Source of the DNA: Ficedula albicollis
Lineage: Eukaryota; Chordata; Aves; Passeriformes; Muscicapidae
Length of the DNA: 64,000 nucleotides
Direction of reading: 5' to 3'
NCBI RefSeq assembly: GCF_000247815.1
Contig: NC_021692.1
Span: 1,953,317 to 2,017,316, forward strand
This document shows positions 12,880-26,112 of the stretch, in pieces. The notes under the pieces were generated by a model, which saw nothing but the letters and a program-made list of their open reading frames with translations, was not told the origin of the DNA and did no database searches. Positions within the stretch are counted from its first letter, which is position 1; each line of letters starts with the position of its first letter. The translations under genes and the position numbers were made by a program.

Positions 12880-13560
12880 TGAGCAGATTCTTCGAGGCAG
12901 GATATTTATTTTTATCATGTCCTCCCTTACGTAATTGGCTCAGGTGTGAAAACTCCCTTCCAGGGGAGTACTGGGGACATTAACATATAAACCTGAAGTT
13001 ATTATTCCCTTTCTGATGGGCCATAACTGGCTCAGCTAAGATGGCAAGAGAGGCAGCTGTCATGTCTGAAAAGGTGTCATAAACCACAAAGACCCTCGAA
13101 GTTCCCCTGATCCTGTATGACCTGTTAAATCACAGAGCACAGAACTCTCTGCCCCAGGGGGAGATACCTGCCTGCTCCCACCGAATCTGAGCATATATTA
13201 ATTAACCCATTTAATATTGCATTTTGCAGGCTTCCTCCATCCCAGAAATATCAATATTGTGAACATCACTTTGACCAACTAGCATCGAAATTGGAACAAC
13301 CAAGTTTTGTCACTGGACCCACTGGTGGGTGATAACTATACAGCCATTTGTTCTTATCCCATCTTTCTCTTTCTTTTCCCTTGTACATCTCCTTAAGTGT
13401 TATTTTTATGTTTTTGTATTACTGTAGATAATAACCAAATCAGCTATATAGCCATTTTCCATTGAAACCAAACTGCTCTAAAATAAGCCCTACATATACA
13501 TGTATTTATAAGCACAGATCATTCAGTTTTATTTCACTCTAATCCACCCCAAGGAATTTA
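12880..13560. promoter_or_regulatory. AT-rich block, candidate conserved non-coding sequence
   Basis: This is a sustained AT-rich stretch free of recognised repeats. It carries TTAATTAA at 13198-13205, TTACGTAATTGG near 12928 (a palindromic TTACGTAA core of the PAR-bZIP/C/EBP type) and several TATTTAT or TTTAATATT cores. Composition and motif density resemble vertebrate non-coding enhancers, but conservation was not tested. Confidence 0.2.
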
Positions 13561-16149
13561 TTAACCTGGGTTACCTTCTCCTTCTGGGGCGGGTTGTAAC
13601 AGAGCCGACATTCTGCCTGTGAGAATGGGATGAAGGATGAGGCAAATAAATCCCTTTTTCTCTGGCCAGGTGGTTTCTTTCTGACAAACGATGGCTGTGG
13701 TTCAGGCAGATCTGGTTTTACAGCCCCCCTGTGCCAGCCTGACATGCCCATAACTCTGTTATGGCAGATCACTGGAACAATTGCTCATTCTGCAAGGAAA
13801 GCCAGGGGCTAATTACAGTGAGGCATGTAACACGATTCCAGCAAAGGAAGAGGTCTCCAGGGCTGGCTTTCCACACACTGCCCAAGGGTGCATCTCAGTG
13901 CCCTCTTTTACATGCAGACACTTCCCTTTGCACATCTCAGGTGGCCTGGGAAGAGCCTGAGACTGTCCCAGCATCCCTGCACTCACAATCCCTTGGGATG
14001 CGCACACAGCTGACAGTGAGACCTGGGGGGTCTGGAGAATGCTGATGACAGGGAAAACTGCCCAGGTGATGGTGAGAGGTGGCCAAAAAGGAGGGAGAAA
14101 GACATTCTCTCAAGTACTGAGGCATCTCTCAGTGGCACCACAGTTCTCTGGTGCATCACAGCGAGGGCCAGAGCAGAGCTCCTCATTCAGAGGTGGGCTC
14201 TGGAGCGTGGCTGAGGTACTGGGAAAGGACTAATGGATGGAAAGCATCCGGGGTGTTGCAGATCTCAGTCTGTGAGGAAAATGTTAAATGATGGGCATGC
14301 AGAGCCCAGGCTGCCCCAGCCCAGTCACCTGCCTGCTTCTTGCCAGCTGATGTTTGGATGCAGATCAAGGTGGCCCATGCAGGGCAGGGGGAGAGATCTT
14401 CCATGTCAGGAATCACAGATTGTTTCTTGGCATCTGGGAGCTTCTTATGGCAGAAAGAAGATCTCCTAAGGCCCAGCTGAGAGCCATGCCAAAGGAGGAA
14501 GGGGAGTCCCACGGAAAGGCCTGAGCCATGCTCCACATCCTATCCCAGCTGAGCCAGGGAAGCTCCCCAGGAATCGATGCTGGACAGGACATTCAGCATT
14601 CAGGAGTTGTCTGCAGCCCAAGGAGGAGCAGTGAGGGGTGGTCTTCAGGGTCCTGGCACTAACAAGGGCTCAGCCAGGCTCTCCAGCTGTGGAACAGAGT
14701 GCTGGCTGGGCAGAATGGGTTTCTGTGGGAGCAGGGCAAGCAGCAGCACCTCTCCCTGCCTTGCTGCAGGGGGCTGGGGGGGAGCAGGGCCAGCTCAGAG
14801 GCCACAGTGTCCCTGACTGGTGGAGACAGATCCGTTCTCCACCACTGCTCAGGAATGCAGCTCGAGGTGGAGCAGCAGGTGCTGGAAGGAGGCTTGCAAC
14901 CAGTCTCACCCTCCAAGAAAAATACCAGCCCTGCTCACCAAGGGAAAGGAGCAGAAGCAGCCCCTGCACAGCAAGATTTATGGGCCCCAGCAGGCTGGAA
15001 AAAATCCAGTGAACATTTCAGCAAATCCAGCCTCTGACAGAAGTTACAGAGTGATAGGTGTAAGTCCCAGCCAGACCCACAGCTGCTGCCTCTCCTGAGC
15101 CAGCCCCAGGTTGCCAGTGAAGTCACCCTTGCACCTCAGGCTGTGGGAATGGCAGTGGGGTCAGTGCAGGTGGCTGCACCACTGGCACCACCCTGGAGGT
15201 GTTTCTGCAACAGGACAAGCACTGGGGGTCTGGCTGGGGGAAATCACACTGAATGCATGAGACTGTTCTAGAGAAGCTCTGATGAACACAGGGCTCATTT
15301 ACAGAAAAAGGCAGGGATGGGTTGGGGTTGATCCCAGGATTCCCTTTCCAGGTCCCAAGCTGGGTCACCTTCTCTGGTATCACCTTCCAGGACTCCCACC
15401 CTGCGTGCAAACGTTTCCTGTTGCCCATCAAGGCTGCCCACAAGGACCCTGTCCACAAACCCTACATAGACAGCTTTCCCCTTCATGCAGGACAGTGCTG
15501 CCCCTTCCAAAGATCTCACATGGTCACCAAGCCTCGAGCAGCTGAGCAAGAGGAGGGAAAAACAGAGGTGATTCCCTTAAAAGTCATTAACATCTCTGTT
15601 AGTATTGACTAATGCCAGACCTCAGCCCTCGAAATCCTCTTGTCCTCACCTGCAGGTTTTTTGGGACAAGGCCAGTCTCACTGAGTTTGGAAAATACCTG
15701 CCACACTGAGGGGGATAAAATCACCAGTTTTCTGCAGCTGGGAGGGGCCGTGCTTCTCATCCATCCTTCCATCAGCCCCATTCACCTGCTTCGCTCTGTA
15801 TCCCTGGGAAACACCCACCACACCTCCCAAATTTCCAGGGCTTTTTGGACAGCAAAAACAGTCCTCATCTTGAGATAATGCCTCTGTCCCAGTACCCACA
15901 TGGGAACGGGTGGGAGACAAACCTCTTTTGCAGAACCAGAACTGCCTTGTGCCCTTCCCACCTGTTCTGCAGCAGGGGAGGTGTCTGAATCCCCCAAAAC
16001 CTCAGTGGTCTCCAATGAGGGGAAGAATTTGGACCCTCCTGCCAGATCTTTGTCATCTGAGACACATAATAATCCAGCTGCTGCCCCTAGCTCCTCAGAA
16101 ACTTCAGCAGCTGTCTGGAGACAAGGCTCAGCATACCAGGTATCCTAGG
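13561..16149. other. Unrecognised sequence
   Basis: No known repeat was seen. Many overlapping frames of 60-124 codons occur on both strands in this GC-richer stretch; none has a recognisable domain or a consistent exon structure. Confidence 0.4.
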
Positions 16150-16154
16150 TTACA

Positions 16155-17034
<880 letters not shown>

Positions 17035-17086
17035 TTACACCAGGTTTTTGCCTGTTCTTCCCATAGGCTGATTCTCCCTTCCAAAG

Positions 17087-17160
17087 GACACAATTCCCTA
17101 GGAAGGGACAGCTGCTGGGTTAGCTGTTGCAGACACAATTCCCTAGGAGGGAAGGCTGCT
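17087..17160. repeat. Imperfect direct repeat, two copies about 44 bp apart
   Basis: The motif GACACAATTCCCTAGGA occurs near 17087 and again near 17131, each followed by an AGGGA(C/A) and GCTGCTG context. It lies just outside the right LTR boundary. Confidence 0.7.
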
Positions 17161-17559
17161 GCCCAGAGCCTTGTGTGCCAAAGGCAATGGTCCTGAGATA
17201 GATCATGAAAACATATTACAAGTGTAAAAATCACCCTGATTTTCTATATCCTGAAACTTTCCACAAACACAATCTGAATATCTGCAGTATTTTTCTTTAG
17301 CTGATGGGAGATTGGGCCCATCTCACTGTCCTCCTACTAACATTACCCTGGGGTCAGGGAACCCAAGAGAATTCCCCAAAAGGAACATGGATCCCCCATG
17401 CTGTCCATGTCCAAGGGTCAGTAATCAGTGGGATGTGGAGGTAACAGTGACAGCAGCAACGTGGGTGCTTGCAGGAGTCAGGGGCTGTCAGGCACAGGTT
17501 GCACACTTCAAGATCTGACCATCATTGAAATTAGTGAAACAGCCAGGTAAAACAACAAG

Positions 17560-17870
17560 GCCTTGTTGCTTTTTTTTCTTTCCTTAAAAAAATCTAATTT
17601 AAAAGCTCATTACCTTCTGTAAAAAAAGGGGGTTGAAGTCTTTGATTTCTCCCTCTGGGCAATCTGTAATCCCTCCGCTAAATCACAAGTCCTTTAATTA
17701 AGACCTCAGTCATTTGAATTGTTAATGAAGATCCATTGGAGGACCATCATTCTCATTCCTGATTTCATCTTGTGCTCGTTAGGGACTCCTGATTAAAATT
17801 CATCATCTCAGAAGATATTTATAACTCTCTAACTATCCCTAGACCTCATTAATTCAAAGCCACCTGTTTG
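17560..17870. promoter_or_regulatory. AT-rich block with TAAT-type sites, candidate enhancer
   Basis: A dense series of homeodomain-like cores occurs: TAATCCC near 17668, the palindrome TTAATTAA at 17694-17701, GTTAATGAAG near 17720, GATTAAAATTCATC near 17791 and CATTAATTC near 17848. There is no recognised repeat and no coding frame of note. Motif density and the sharp change from the GC-richer flanks suggest a regulatory block; this is inference without conservation data. Confidence 0.25.
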
Positions 17871-18480
17871 GAAAGAGATGAGGGGACCTAAATGGCACCG
17901 GTGGGATCTGGAGCTGAGGGAACACTGTGGACTGACAGATGACAGCGCTGGCCTCACTGTGCAGAAGGGGAGGAACAGAGGAAGAGAAGCCACCAGCCAG
18001 ATAAGCCAAGGAGCAGGCAGGCCCCTCTTACATCAGTGTCCTGAAGGTACAAGGGTATGAAAACTTGGAAATGTTGTACTATAGGACACCCCATGGCTCA
18101 TCCTGTGTCCCCTGACAGACACACCCTGCCTGTCCCAGCAGCCCACCAGGGACACTCTGGGTCACACAGCCTGGCTGCTCCCTCCACAGTCTGCCCAACA
18201 CTGAATTCCTGTCCTGAACCCCAGTGAAGCTGAACCAGCCTCACAGACCTCACCCCTGGAGGGGCCATAGGGTCCTTTTCCCAGCAAAACCCCCAGTGGT
18301 AATAGAGAGGGAGCCCCAAAGCATCCAGCTCTCCTTCTAACCCATGCCTCAGTTTGCCTTTCTCTGGGCTTTGCCTTTTGCTCTCCCTCCCTGGCACCAC
18401 GGGAAGTTAAGCAGAAGCTCTGCCCCTTCCACTTCTCCTTCTTGTCCTCTGCCATCCCCCCATGCTGCCCTCCCTTTCCT
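17871..18480. other. Unrecognised sequence
   Basis: Pyrimidine-rich towards 18400-18480. No gene or known repeat is supported. Confidence 0.4.
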
Positions 18481-18719
18481 CTCCCCATCCATGCTCTCTC
18501 CCATGGCTCCCTCTTCCCACCAGCTGTCCACTCATGAAGTTGGCCATGACTCTGCTCATCTTCTGCCCTAGTACAGCCTAAATTTGGGTCAGGCTCCTCC
18601 TCTCCCCATCCATGCTCTCTCCCATGGCTCCCTCTTCCCACCAGCTGTCCACTCATGAAGTTGACCATGACTCTGCTCATCTTCTGCCCTAGTTCAGCCT
18701 AAATTTGGGTCAGGCTCCC
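18481..18719. repeat. 121-bp tandem duplication, two copies
   Basis: Copies begin at 18481 and 18602 with CTCCCCATCCATGCTCTC and run to CTAAATTTGGGTCAGGCTCC. I count two substitutions between them (GTTGGCC/GTTGACC and TAGTACAG/TAGTTCAG), so the event is recent. Confidence 0.95.
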
Positions 18720-18809
18720 TGGGGCTGGGGATCACAGGGATCACAACCACAAGAGGTTTCGCCTGGGGCTGGGGATCACAGGGATCACAACCATCACAAG
18801 AGGTTTCAC
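18719..18809. repeat. 44-47 bp tandem duplication, two copies
   Basis: Copies of CTGGGGCTGGGGATCACAGG...AAGAGGTTTC begin at 18719 and 18763. The second has an extra ATC within ACCATCACAAG. It starts exactly where the 121-bp duplication ends. Confidence 0.93.
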
Positions 18810-20445
18810 TGGAGTCATTTGTCCCCTTGACCCAAAAGGAACCCTTTCATTTGAGACACCCAAAGTTTTTGGTTAGCTTCATGTTCTCCAGCTTTAAGTC
18901 AGGCTTTAAATAAAAACACCCTGTGAAAATAGGAGAAGAGCTTTGTTTCAAGGATGCCTAATGAAATTCTCCAGCACTTCTGAAAGGATACATTTTACCT
19001 TGGAACCACCTAGCAGGACTATGCTGACAATTCCACCGACATCCAAATGACTGAAACTTGAACTTACAGCTCCTTTTGGTCCTGTTGAAACACCATTTTT
19101 GGTCAATTACTGCACATAAGGGTTCCAGCTGGCTGCTGCCACCCCTGCCTGGGTTTCACTGCCCCCAGCCCAGGTGAGTTTTGGGACAGCTCATCCCTGG
19201 CCCCTTACACCTTAGATCACCACCAAAGCTGGGACAGCAGTGTGCAGCTCTCCAGCTGCATTCTGATGTGTGAGGCTGAGGAGAGCCCTCCTTCCTCACC
19301 CAGTGGTGTTTGTAGCAGTCACCACAACACAAAGTAGGGAAAAATCCCTGGGATGCTGTGGACAACAAAAAAGGATGATAAATGCACTTTGAATCTCTTT
19401 GCCTCTAGACAGACCCATTTAAGAGTGACCTGCAAGGGACCTTCCCCTTTTGGTCCCAAATAATAGAAGCTCTGAAAGAATTTTAACACTGGGTTTATTG
19501 CCCTTAGGCCTTTTTGTTCCTGATAGAAATTCAGGTCCCTGTGGAGGCCCCTGGATGAGTGAGTGCAATGAGGATGCAACAGGAGGGAAGAGTGAACACA
19601 AGTGAATGAAAAATGGTTTTTAAACACTTTCCAAATTGCCCAGCTTTTATCCTGCTGGAGTGGGAGAGGACAGTGTTTAATGCAGTTTGCTTTGTGCTTG
19701 ACAGATTTATTTAACTCCAACAATTGTGTGGCAGTTCAAAGAAAGGAAGCCTTTGTTGGAGTCACAGCTCTCCATGGCAAGCAGCCTCCATGCCCTTGCT
19801 AGAGTGAGGCCACTTTGCATGGAAGAATGAACTGCTTATTTGGGATGGGTGACCCCAGAGCCCACTGCTGGGGGGCACAGCCTGGGATGGCCCATCTGAC
19901 AGCAGCTTCAAGCTTTGACTCTGTCTGTGGTAGCCAGGAAAGCACCACAGCTGTGTGTGTCCAGCCCAACGAGCAGGGCTTCTTCTGAGCAGTAGAAACA
20001 TTCAGGGATAAAAATCCCTGGCTGCTATGGAGTTCTCTTGAACTTCCCAAAGGGGCTTGCTTTCATTTGAAGTTTTCCAGGCAGCATTTGAGCAAATTAT
20101 GTGTGATGAACCTGTTGTTTTGCTATCAGAACAAAGGATGGTCCAGCTGGGTTGAACAGGGATACCACACTACCTCAGGCCTGCAATCTTGGCAAGTTTC
20201 ATGGGGGCAAAGCTGTCACTGGAGCCTGTCTGCCTGGAGTATTTGGAAACAGAGCTGTTGTCTTGGAGCCATGGCTGTGGAGCAGAGTTTCTGCACCTAC
20301 AGGACTCTTCTACCTTCCCTAGGTCCATGGAATGGCATCAGCTGGAAGGATCAGCTTGGTGCATATACAAAGGAGTCCCTTAGCCTTTCCCTTTGGGTCC
20401 ATCTGCTCCACAGCAGATTGTCTGGAAAGATTTGGAGGTTTGGAG
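18810..20445. other. Unrecognised sequence
   Basis: No known repeat or credible gene. A long plus-strand open frame that starts at 20067 runs into a CR1 fragment and a microsatellite and is treated as chance. Confidence 0.4.
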
Positions 20446-20585
20446 AGAGAATCACAGGTTGGGTCAGGTTGAAAGGGACTACAGTGGGATCGTGTAGTGC
20501 CACCTCCCTGTCCCAGCAGTTCATCCTAGAGCACATGGCAGGGGATTGTGTGCAGATGGTTTTGGAATATCCCCAGTTGTCTCCA
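20446..20585 (-). mobile_element. CR1 LINE fragment, third subfamily
   Basis: The plus strand reads GAGAGAATCACAGGTTGGGT, then GTTGAAAGGGAC, and further in GAGCACATGGCAGGGGATTG and GCAGATGGTTTTGGAATATC. The last two blocks are typical of a CR1 3' region in minus sense. The copy is short and diverged. Confidence 0.75.
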
Positions 20586-20879
20586 CACCCCTTTTGGTCA
20601 AAGGGAAAGGGAAAAGGGTTCTCAAGGACAGCACCAACCAGCTCCCACCTTCTGCTGGCAACAGGACCACCCGTGTCACAGGGAAGGAGGAGTCTTCTGC
20701 TAACAGCACAGCACCATGAGAAGCCTCTGCCAGCCCTAGCAGAGGACAGAAATCTCACTCAGGTCAAAAATATCTTTCACCAACACTTTTTGACACAAAT
20801 AAATGCCACCAAGGCAAGCCCATGCTATCCCTTGGCTCTTCCCTTGCAGGACAAGATGTGCCATGAATGTACCTCAGCC

Positions 20880-20937
20880 GTCCCATCCCATCCCATCCCA
20901 TCCCATCCCATCCCATCCCACCCCACCCCACCCCACC
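20880..20937. repeat. (CCCAT)n / (CCCAC)n microsatellite
   Basis: About eight CCCAT pentamers are followed by about four CCCAC pentamers. One strand is purely C/A/T. The open frame through it reads as a repeated Ser-His-Pro-Ile peptide and is not evidence of a gene. Confidence 0.97.
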
Positions 20938-21159
20938 CTGATCCTGCCACAGAGCCTCATGGGGGGCTCTTTCAGCCAAACCCAGTGGGCTCCCACAGCC
21001 AGATCCTGCTCTCTGTGTGACTGCAGAGACTGGGACTGGGGTAAATGAGGGGAGAAAAGGACATAAAATGGTGCCAGAACCTCAGTCTTGGGTCATCTGG
21101 CACAGCCTGCCTGACCCTTGGGTTGGGGAAGAGTTGGATGTGTCACAGGCAGAGCAAGA
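20938..21159. other. Short unrecognised spacer
   Basis: Separates the microsatellite from the next CR1 fragment; nothing was recognised. Confidence 0.4.
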
Positions 21160-21418
21160 TCAGAGAATCAGAATATCCTGAGCTGGAAGGGATCCACAAG
21201 GACCGTCCAGTCCAACTCCTGGCCCTGCACAGAACCCCAACAATCCCCCCTGTGCCTGAGAGCAGTGTCCAAACACTTCTGGCAGCCTCAGGGCTGTGCC
21301 CATTCCCTGGGGAGCCTGGGCAGTGCCCAGCACCCTCTGGGGAAAGAATGTTTTCCTAACATCCAGCTTAAATCTTCCCAAATTCATACCATTCCCTATC
21401 TCTGGGCACCAGAGAGCA
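21160..21418 (-). mobile_element. CR1 LINE 3' end, fourth subfamily
   Basis: The plus strand has AGAGAATCAGAATATCCTGA, GCTGGAAGGGATCCACAAGG, CCGTCCAGTCCAACTCCTGG, a CCCCAACAATC block, GTGCCTGAGAGCAGTGTCC and TTTTCCTAACATCCAGC. This is a CR1 3' UTR in minus sense, with a terminal block (GCTGGAAGGGATCCACAAGG) distinct from the copies at 1218, 8262 and 11045. The same subfamily recurs at 36147 and 42332. Confidence 0.9.
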
Positions 21419-23823
21419 GAGATTGGTGCTTGCCCCTTCACTGCCTCAGGAGGAAGCTGTGAACCCCCAGACCCTTGAGATTATCAGTGTTGGCTGAGAC
21501 AGGAGAAGAAACCTTAACCAGCCTGCCCAGTGCAAACACCAACCCACAGAGCATCTGGGAGCAGACAGCAGTGAAGAACAGAGCAGCATCTCCTCAGCAT
21601 CCACTGCCTACTCGGCACTGTGGTTCCCTTTTGAAAAATCCAGGTTTCTCCAAGCCCTGGGAGCTTCCAAGCCTTTGGAAGAACATCAGAGTCCCCACAT
21701 GGAACTGGAAGGAAAAAGGGAATGGAGGGCCAAGGGAGATATTAAAATCCCCTTCAGGGGCATGATGGGTGGCAGGATAATCCCAGCTGCTCCCAGAGAC
21801 ACTGAGACAGCCCCAAGGGATGTATTAAGAGGCCTGAAGATAAAAAGAAAAAAGCTGAAAAGAAATAGTCAGGGGAACTGAATGAGAATATGCAAACTCA
21901 GCTAAGAACTGCAAGGAAATGATAAAGGCCAGGGAAAACCAGAGAAAAATAACACTGCCAAGAAGGCTACTGGGAATAAGAAGGAATTTTGCAAATTGCA
22001 GCAAAGGGAAAGCAAATACAGTGTGAGTCAGCCCATTAATAAATGAGAAGGGAACGCCAATTAATGAGAATTCAGAAGCAGCTGAGGTACTGACCTGCTT
22101 TCAGATTTTCTGTTTCATTCCCAACACAGCCGAGTTCTGGGAGGCATTAACCCTTTCCTCTGTGCCCTGCAGGACTGGGCACTGTGGGTTCACAAAGTCT
22201 GCAAGCCTCTTGCACTGCAGCGCTGCCTAAGCACAGCACTCTGTGATGGACACCTCAGCCATGGGGCTTCTCCTGCCAGTCCTCATTCCCCTGGGGCTGG
22301 GCTCATACAGGACCCTGCAGAAGGTCTTCTCTCACATGTCCCACCCCTCTCCTTCATTCCCCTGTTCTGTTTATTTTTTTGATCCTGGTCGATTTGAAAC
22401 AGTTTTTCGAAGTTTTTTTTCCAGACTGCTAGAGTTGAGAGCAGCTTTTCTTTTTACTCCTGCTGGGAACTGTGGATCTTAACCAGTATAAACCAATGGA
22501 GCTCCATTATGGCCATCAGAGGGGATCTCTGATCAGAGATCTTTCTTTGGCCAAAAGCAAGAAGGTCAAGGCACTGATCATTCATAACACAGACTGGTCA
22601 GATGTCTGCTCCATTCTTCACTGTCTCTTTGGGAGGTCTCAGCACAACCTCTCTGCCAAGTGGCAGCAGTTTGTTTTATGGATCAGCTCCTGTTTGATGA
22701 TGTATTGATGCGTCCATGATGTATTCATTGATCTTTGCCACCACCAACCTCTGAATTCCTCATTCCCAAACTGAGCTGCATCGCTCCAGGATCCACCAGT
22801 GCCTCAATCTGAGCTTTCCACTCCTGCTCCCAGCAGCATAATTTGCAGGGCAAGGTCCTGCAGCCTCTGAGTCACATTGATTTTTGCCCTTCACAGCAAT
22901 CATCCTGCCAGGAGACACTTTAGGATTTTTATGTCCTGATTTTGCAAGGAGAAGCAAAATCCGGAGTTAGGGAAGCCTGTAGTTAAAGCTCTTCTGGCCT
23001 GTGACAGACATTCAGTGTCCCAGCTGCACTTTCCCAGGCTGGATGCCTGCACACACTGAGTGGCTGAAGAGCATTTGCAGTTAAACCTCCACTGCTGTCA
23101 GTCAGGGAATGAAAATCTGGCTTTGAAACCACTGAAGGGCTCTGCAATGCAAGAGTCAGAGCTGCCATGGAGATGTGCATGGTCTTCATGGGGGTTTTTC
23201 TTGGTGTGGAAGTGCTTAAATAAATGTGCATCTGTCTCCTGAAGGACCTGGAAGTTGCACTTTCAAATGACTTTTATAGATCCCTACTCCAATCCTCTCC
23301 AAACTGGAATATGGGCAGGCAGACACTGCACACCAAGTTCACCTTCCCTGAGTGTCCCTCTTGTCATGTGCACTTTCACAAGCTCTTGACCTGCTGTTGG
23401 AATTAGTTGTCACTGGCTTAAGCCCTTCTTCAGAGTCTGAGCTCTGAGTAAAGACTAAATGTCAAGGATCATGACCTAAAAAGGGGCAGATGGGGACACT
23501 GAACTCAGTCCTCATCCCCTCTTCTCTCAGTTTTTCCTGTCCCAAGTACCCAGAAGGGTTTTTTGCCAGCTTCTCCCCAAGGTTTGTCTGTTCTGGATGT
23601 CCTATTTCAGCTCCTCATCACCTCAGCATCCAAGACCTTCCTGTGCTGTCCACAAGGCAGCTCCAGAACTGCTGCTCTTCCTGCTGAGTCCTTCCCCTCC
23701 TCTTCCTCACTGAGCTTCCACTGGGGCTTCAGTGTCTGTGGGGGTACTGGAGGGGCAATGGATGCAAATACCTGGTCTGAGAGTGTGAAGAGATCTCCCT
23801 GGGGCCAAACTGAGTAGTCAGAC
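21419..23823. other. Unrecognised sequence
   Basis: An A-rich patch lies at 21835-22100. No known repeat or credible coding frame was recognised. Confidence 0.4.
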
Positions 23824-24008
23824 TGTCCTGGTTTGAAGGACAGGTGTCTGCCAATAAAGGCAGGAGCTTCTCTTTGAAATGGAGAATGTAAACACCCTCC
23901 CTGCAAATTATTATAAGTTTGAAATTAAGGGGCTCTCAGGCAAAGATATGGGAATTAGGAATAACAGTTCTTTTCTAGGAAAATTAAAACAGAAATACAG
24001 TATTACAA
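23824..24008 (-). mobile_element. Endogenous retrovirus LTR fragment, 3' end, minus sense
   Basis: The plus strand starts TGTCCTGGTTTGAAGGACAG, the reverse complement of the 3' terminus of the LTR at 45930-47904. It continues with the same AATAAAGGCAGGAGCTTC, AAGGGGCTCTCAGGCAAAG and AATAACAGTTCTTT blocks. The fragment breaks off near 24008, shortly before a CR1 fragment. Only the U5/R end is present. A minus-strand open frame through the equivalent segment at 47.8 kb gives a very similar short peptide, which shows shared ancestry, not coding. Confidence 0.87.
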
Positions 24009-24029
24009 AGAAGAGGGAGAAGATCCCCC

Positions 24030-24150
24030 CTGAGCCTTCTTTTCTCCAGGCTGAGCCCCCACCAGCTCCCTGAGCTGCTCCTCATCAGATTTGTGCTCCA
24101 GACCTTTCCCCAGCTCTTGGCCAATGCTTGGTCCCTTTTGCTCCTTTAGG
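24030..24150 (-). mobile_element. CR1 LINE fragment, internal 3' UTR
   Basis: The plus strand reads GAGCCTTCTTTTCTCCAGGC, TGAGCC, CTCCCTGAGCTGCTCCTCAT and TGTGCTCCAGACCTTTCCCC. This is the CR1 segment that lies upstream of the 3' terminal blocks, in minus sense. The terminal part of this CR1 is missing to the left, where the LTR fragment lies, so the two form a composite. Confidence 0.8.
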
Positions 24151-26112
24151 GTTTGCATTACACCAGGTAACCCCTCCATCCACACCTTCTACCTTGTGCA
24201 TTTCACTGCATACCCAAATTAAAATTTCCCTGCCCTTTCCAAGACCACACTTGGCCCCCAATCCTGGAAAGCCCTTTAGAAAGGTGCTCCAAAGGTGTTT
24301 TTTTTTTTTTTTAATGTACAAGATGCAGAGGTGGAGTTAAGCTGCAGAGAAAATGATGGCTTTTCCTCTGCTCATATCACCTTCACCCCAGCCATAGCCA
24401 AGTTAGACACAGAGCATGATTAGACTTCAAAATACTTGATCTTGTTTAAATATTATCTTTGTTAATCTTCTTTATAGGCCTTCTGCTTTTGGGGTGCTTA
24501 AACTGCTTTCCAAACACTCTGTCAACCCTTTTCCTCTTCAACTGGGAGGACTAGAAAAGGATTTTTATTTTCAAATAAAAGCTCAGAGTTGTAGGTATCA
24601 TGAACTCCAGCCTCTCAGGTTATTGGGGAAACAACTCCTGGCTGGAATAATGTCCACTGGCAGCACCTCAGCACGCCCAGCACTCGTGTGTGCTCATGTT
24701 TGGAGGTTTGTGTGAGCTTCCAGCTGTATTCTGGCACCTGCAGGATTGCCAAAGAGGGGAAACAATTCAGCAATCTTTAAAACACCAGGCTACAAAAATC
24801 ATGAGACTGCCTTAATAATCATAATTCTTTAATAGGTGCATTTGGCTGCAGCAGGCAAAGCTTTTAAAAATACTAATTTTAGAGACACTTGTACTACTAT
24901 CACACAGGTTGGCAGTGTTATATCTAACAGAGCCAGAAAGGCAGTCACAGCTCCATTCTTGGGTTTTAACACTTTTCACAGCCTCCAGAAAAACTAATCT
25001 TTGGATGAAAACTTTCCAGTTTTGTCATAGCTGCTGTTTTTGATGTTTCTCCTTAATGTTAATTCAGAATGTCTCTGGACAAAGCTGATTTTCTCGCATT
25101 CTTCTCATTTTCTCCTATTTTCTCCCATTCTGGTAATTTTTTTTCCATTTTCCCACACTAAGCAGTGGGATGCAGTTGTCCAACAGAATTCTGCACTTTC
25201 CCAGGCATTCTTAGGGGACAGGATCCCTCAGATGTCCCCCAAGAACATCTCACTGTGGCCTGGGACACATCTTGCTTTTCCATTCTCCAAAATGACTTTG
25301 TCACTACCAGGGCATTTGGGAGATTTGTAAAAGTGCAGCTGAGCACCCAGCTTGGCACAGAAATGCCCTGGGGATGTAACTGAGAGCTGCACTGTCACAG
25401 GTGGGTCTCACAGCAAGCACTGGTGTTAAGGCAGTGTTTCCTCTCATAAAACGCTGCTTTCAGTCACTTAGATTTCACCAGACTTTAACCACTGGGCAAT
25501 TTTCCACCTCAGCCTGCCTCTGTCTGCCTTTATAGCCTCCAGAGGGAAAGAGGGGTTCTAGGGGAAAAGTCACATCATGCTGAGGAGGCAGTTTCTTGGC
25601 ATTATTGACACTGAAGGTGTCTCCACAATTACTCTCCCATGGACACCTGGTGACCCAGGTGATGATCCAAAGCATCCCACCCCCAGTTTGGGCTGGATTG
25701 TCTGAAGGGAAATCTAGACCAGAAGGATTGGGCCAAAGAGAAACAGTGCTTGGTCTTTACTTAAAGAATTTGTGTGTATGTGAGTGTCTGTATCTCAATG
25801 TTACCATGGCTTCTGCCAAGTCATGAGCATCATAAAAACTGGTGTTCACACACAACTAGAGGGCACCCAAGGATCCACTCTTTCTAAGAACCTGTGCTCT
25901 CCATTCGTCTTGCACAGTTCATGGAGATGGGATTTTAGCTAGTGAAGGGCATCTCAGATTATTTTCAGCCACTGGCACTATGCTCCTAAGGGTAATAGAC
26001 ATGATACTCTAGAAAAATGCATCTGGGATTTATGCAAACACTCCACTTGCTCCACATAGTCCAGCAATGGGACAGTAGGAGGGAGAAGAAGGGGAAAGAA
26101 ATGGACCAGAAT
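24151..26112. other. Unrecognised sequence
   Basis: Contains a T run at about 24299-24312 and an AT-rich stretch at 24770-25150. No gene or known repeat was recognised. Confidence 0.4.

Noticed and set aside
20067..21020. 317-codon plus-strand open frame
   Set aside because: It runs through a CR1 fragment (20446-20585) and the CCCAT microsatellite, has no recognisable domain and is overlapped by frames on the other strand.
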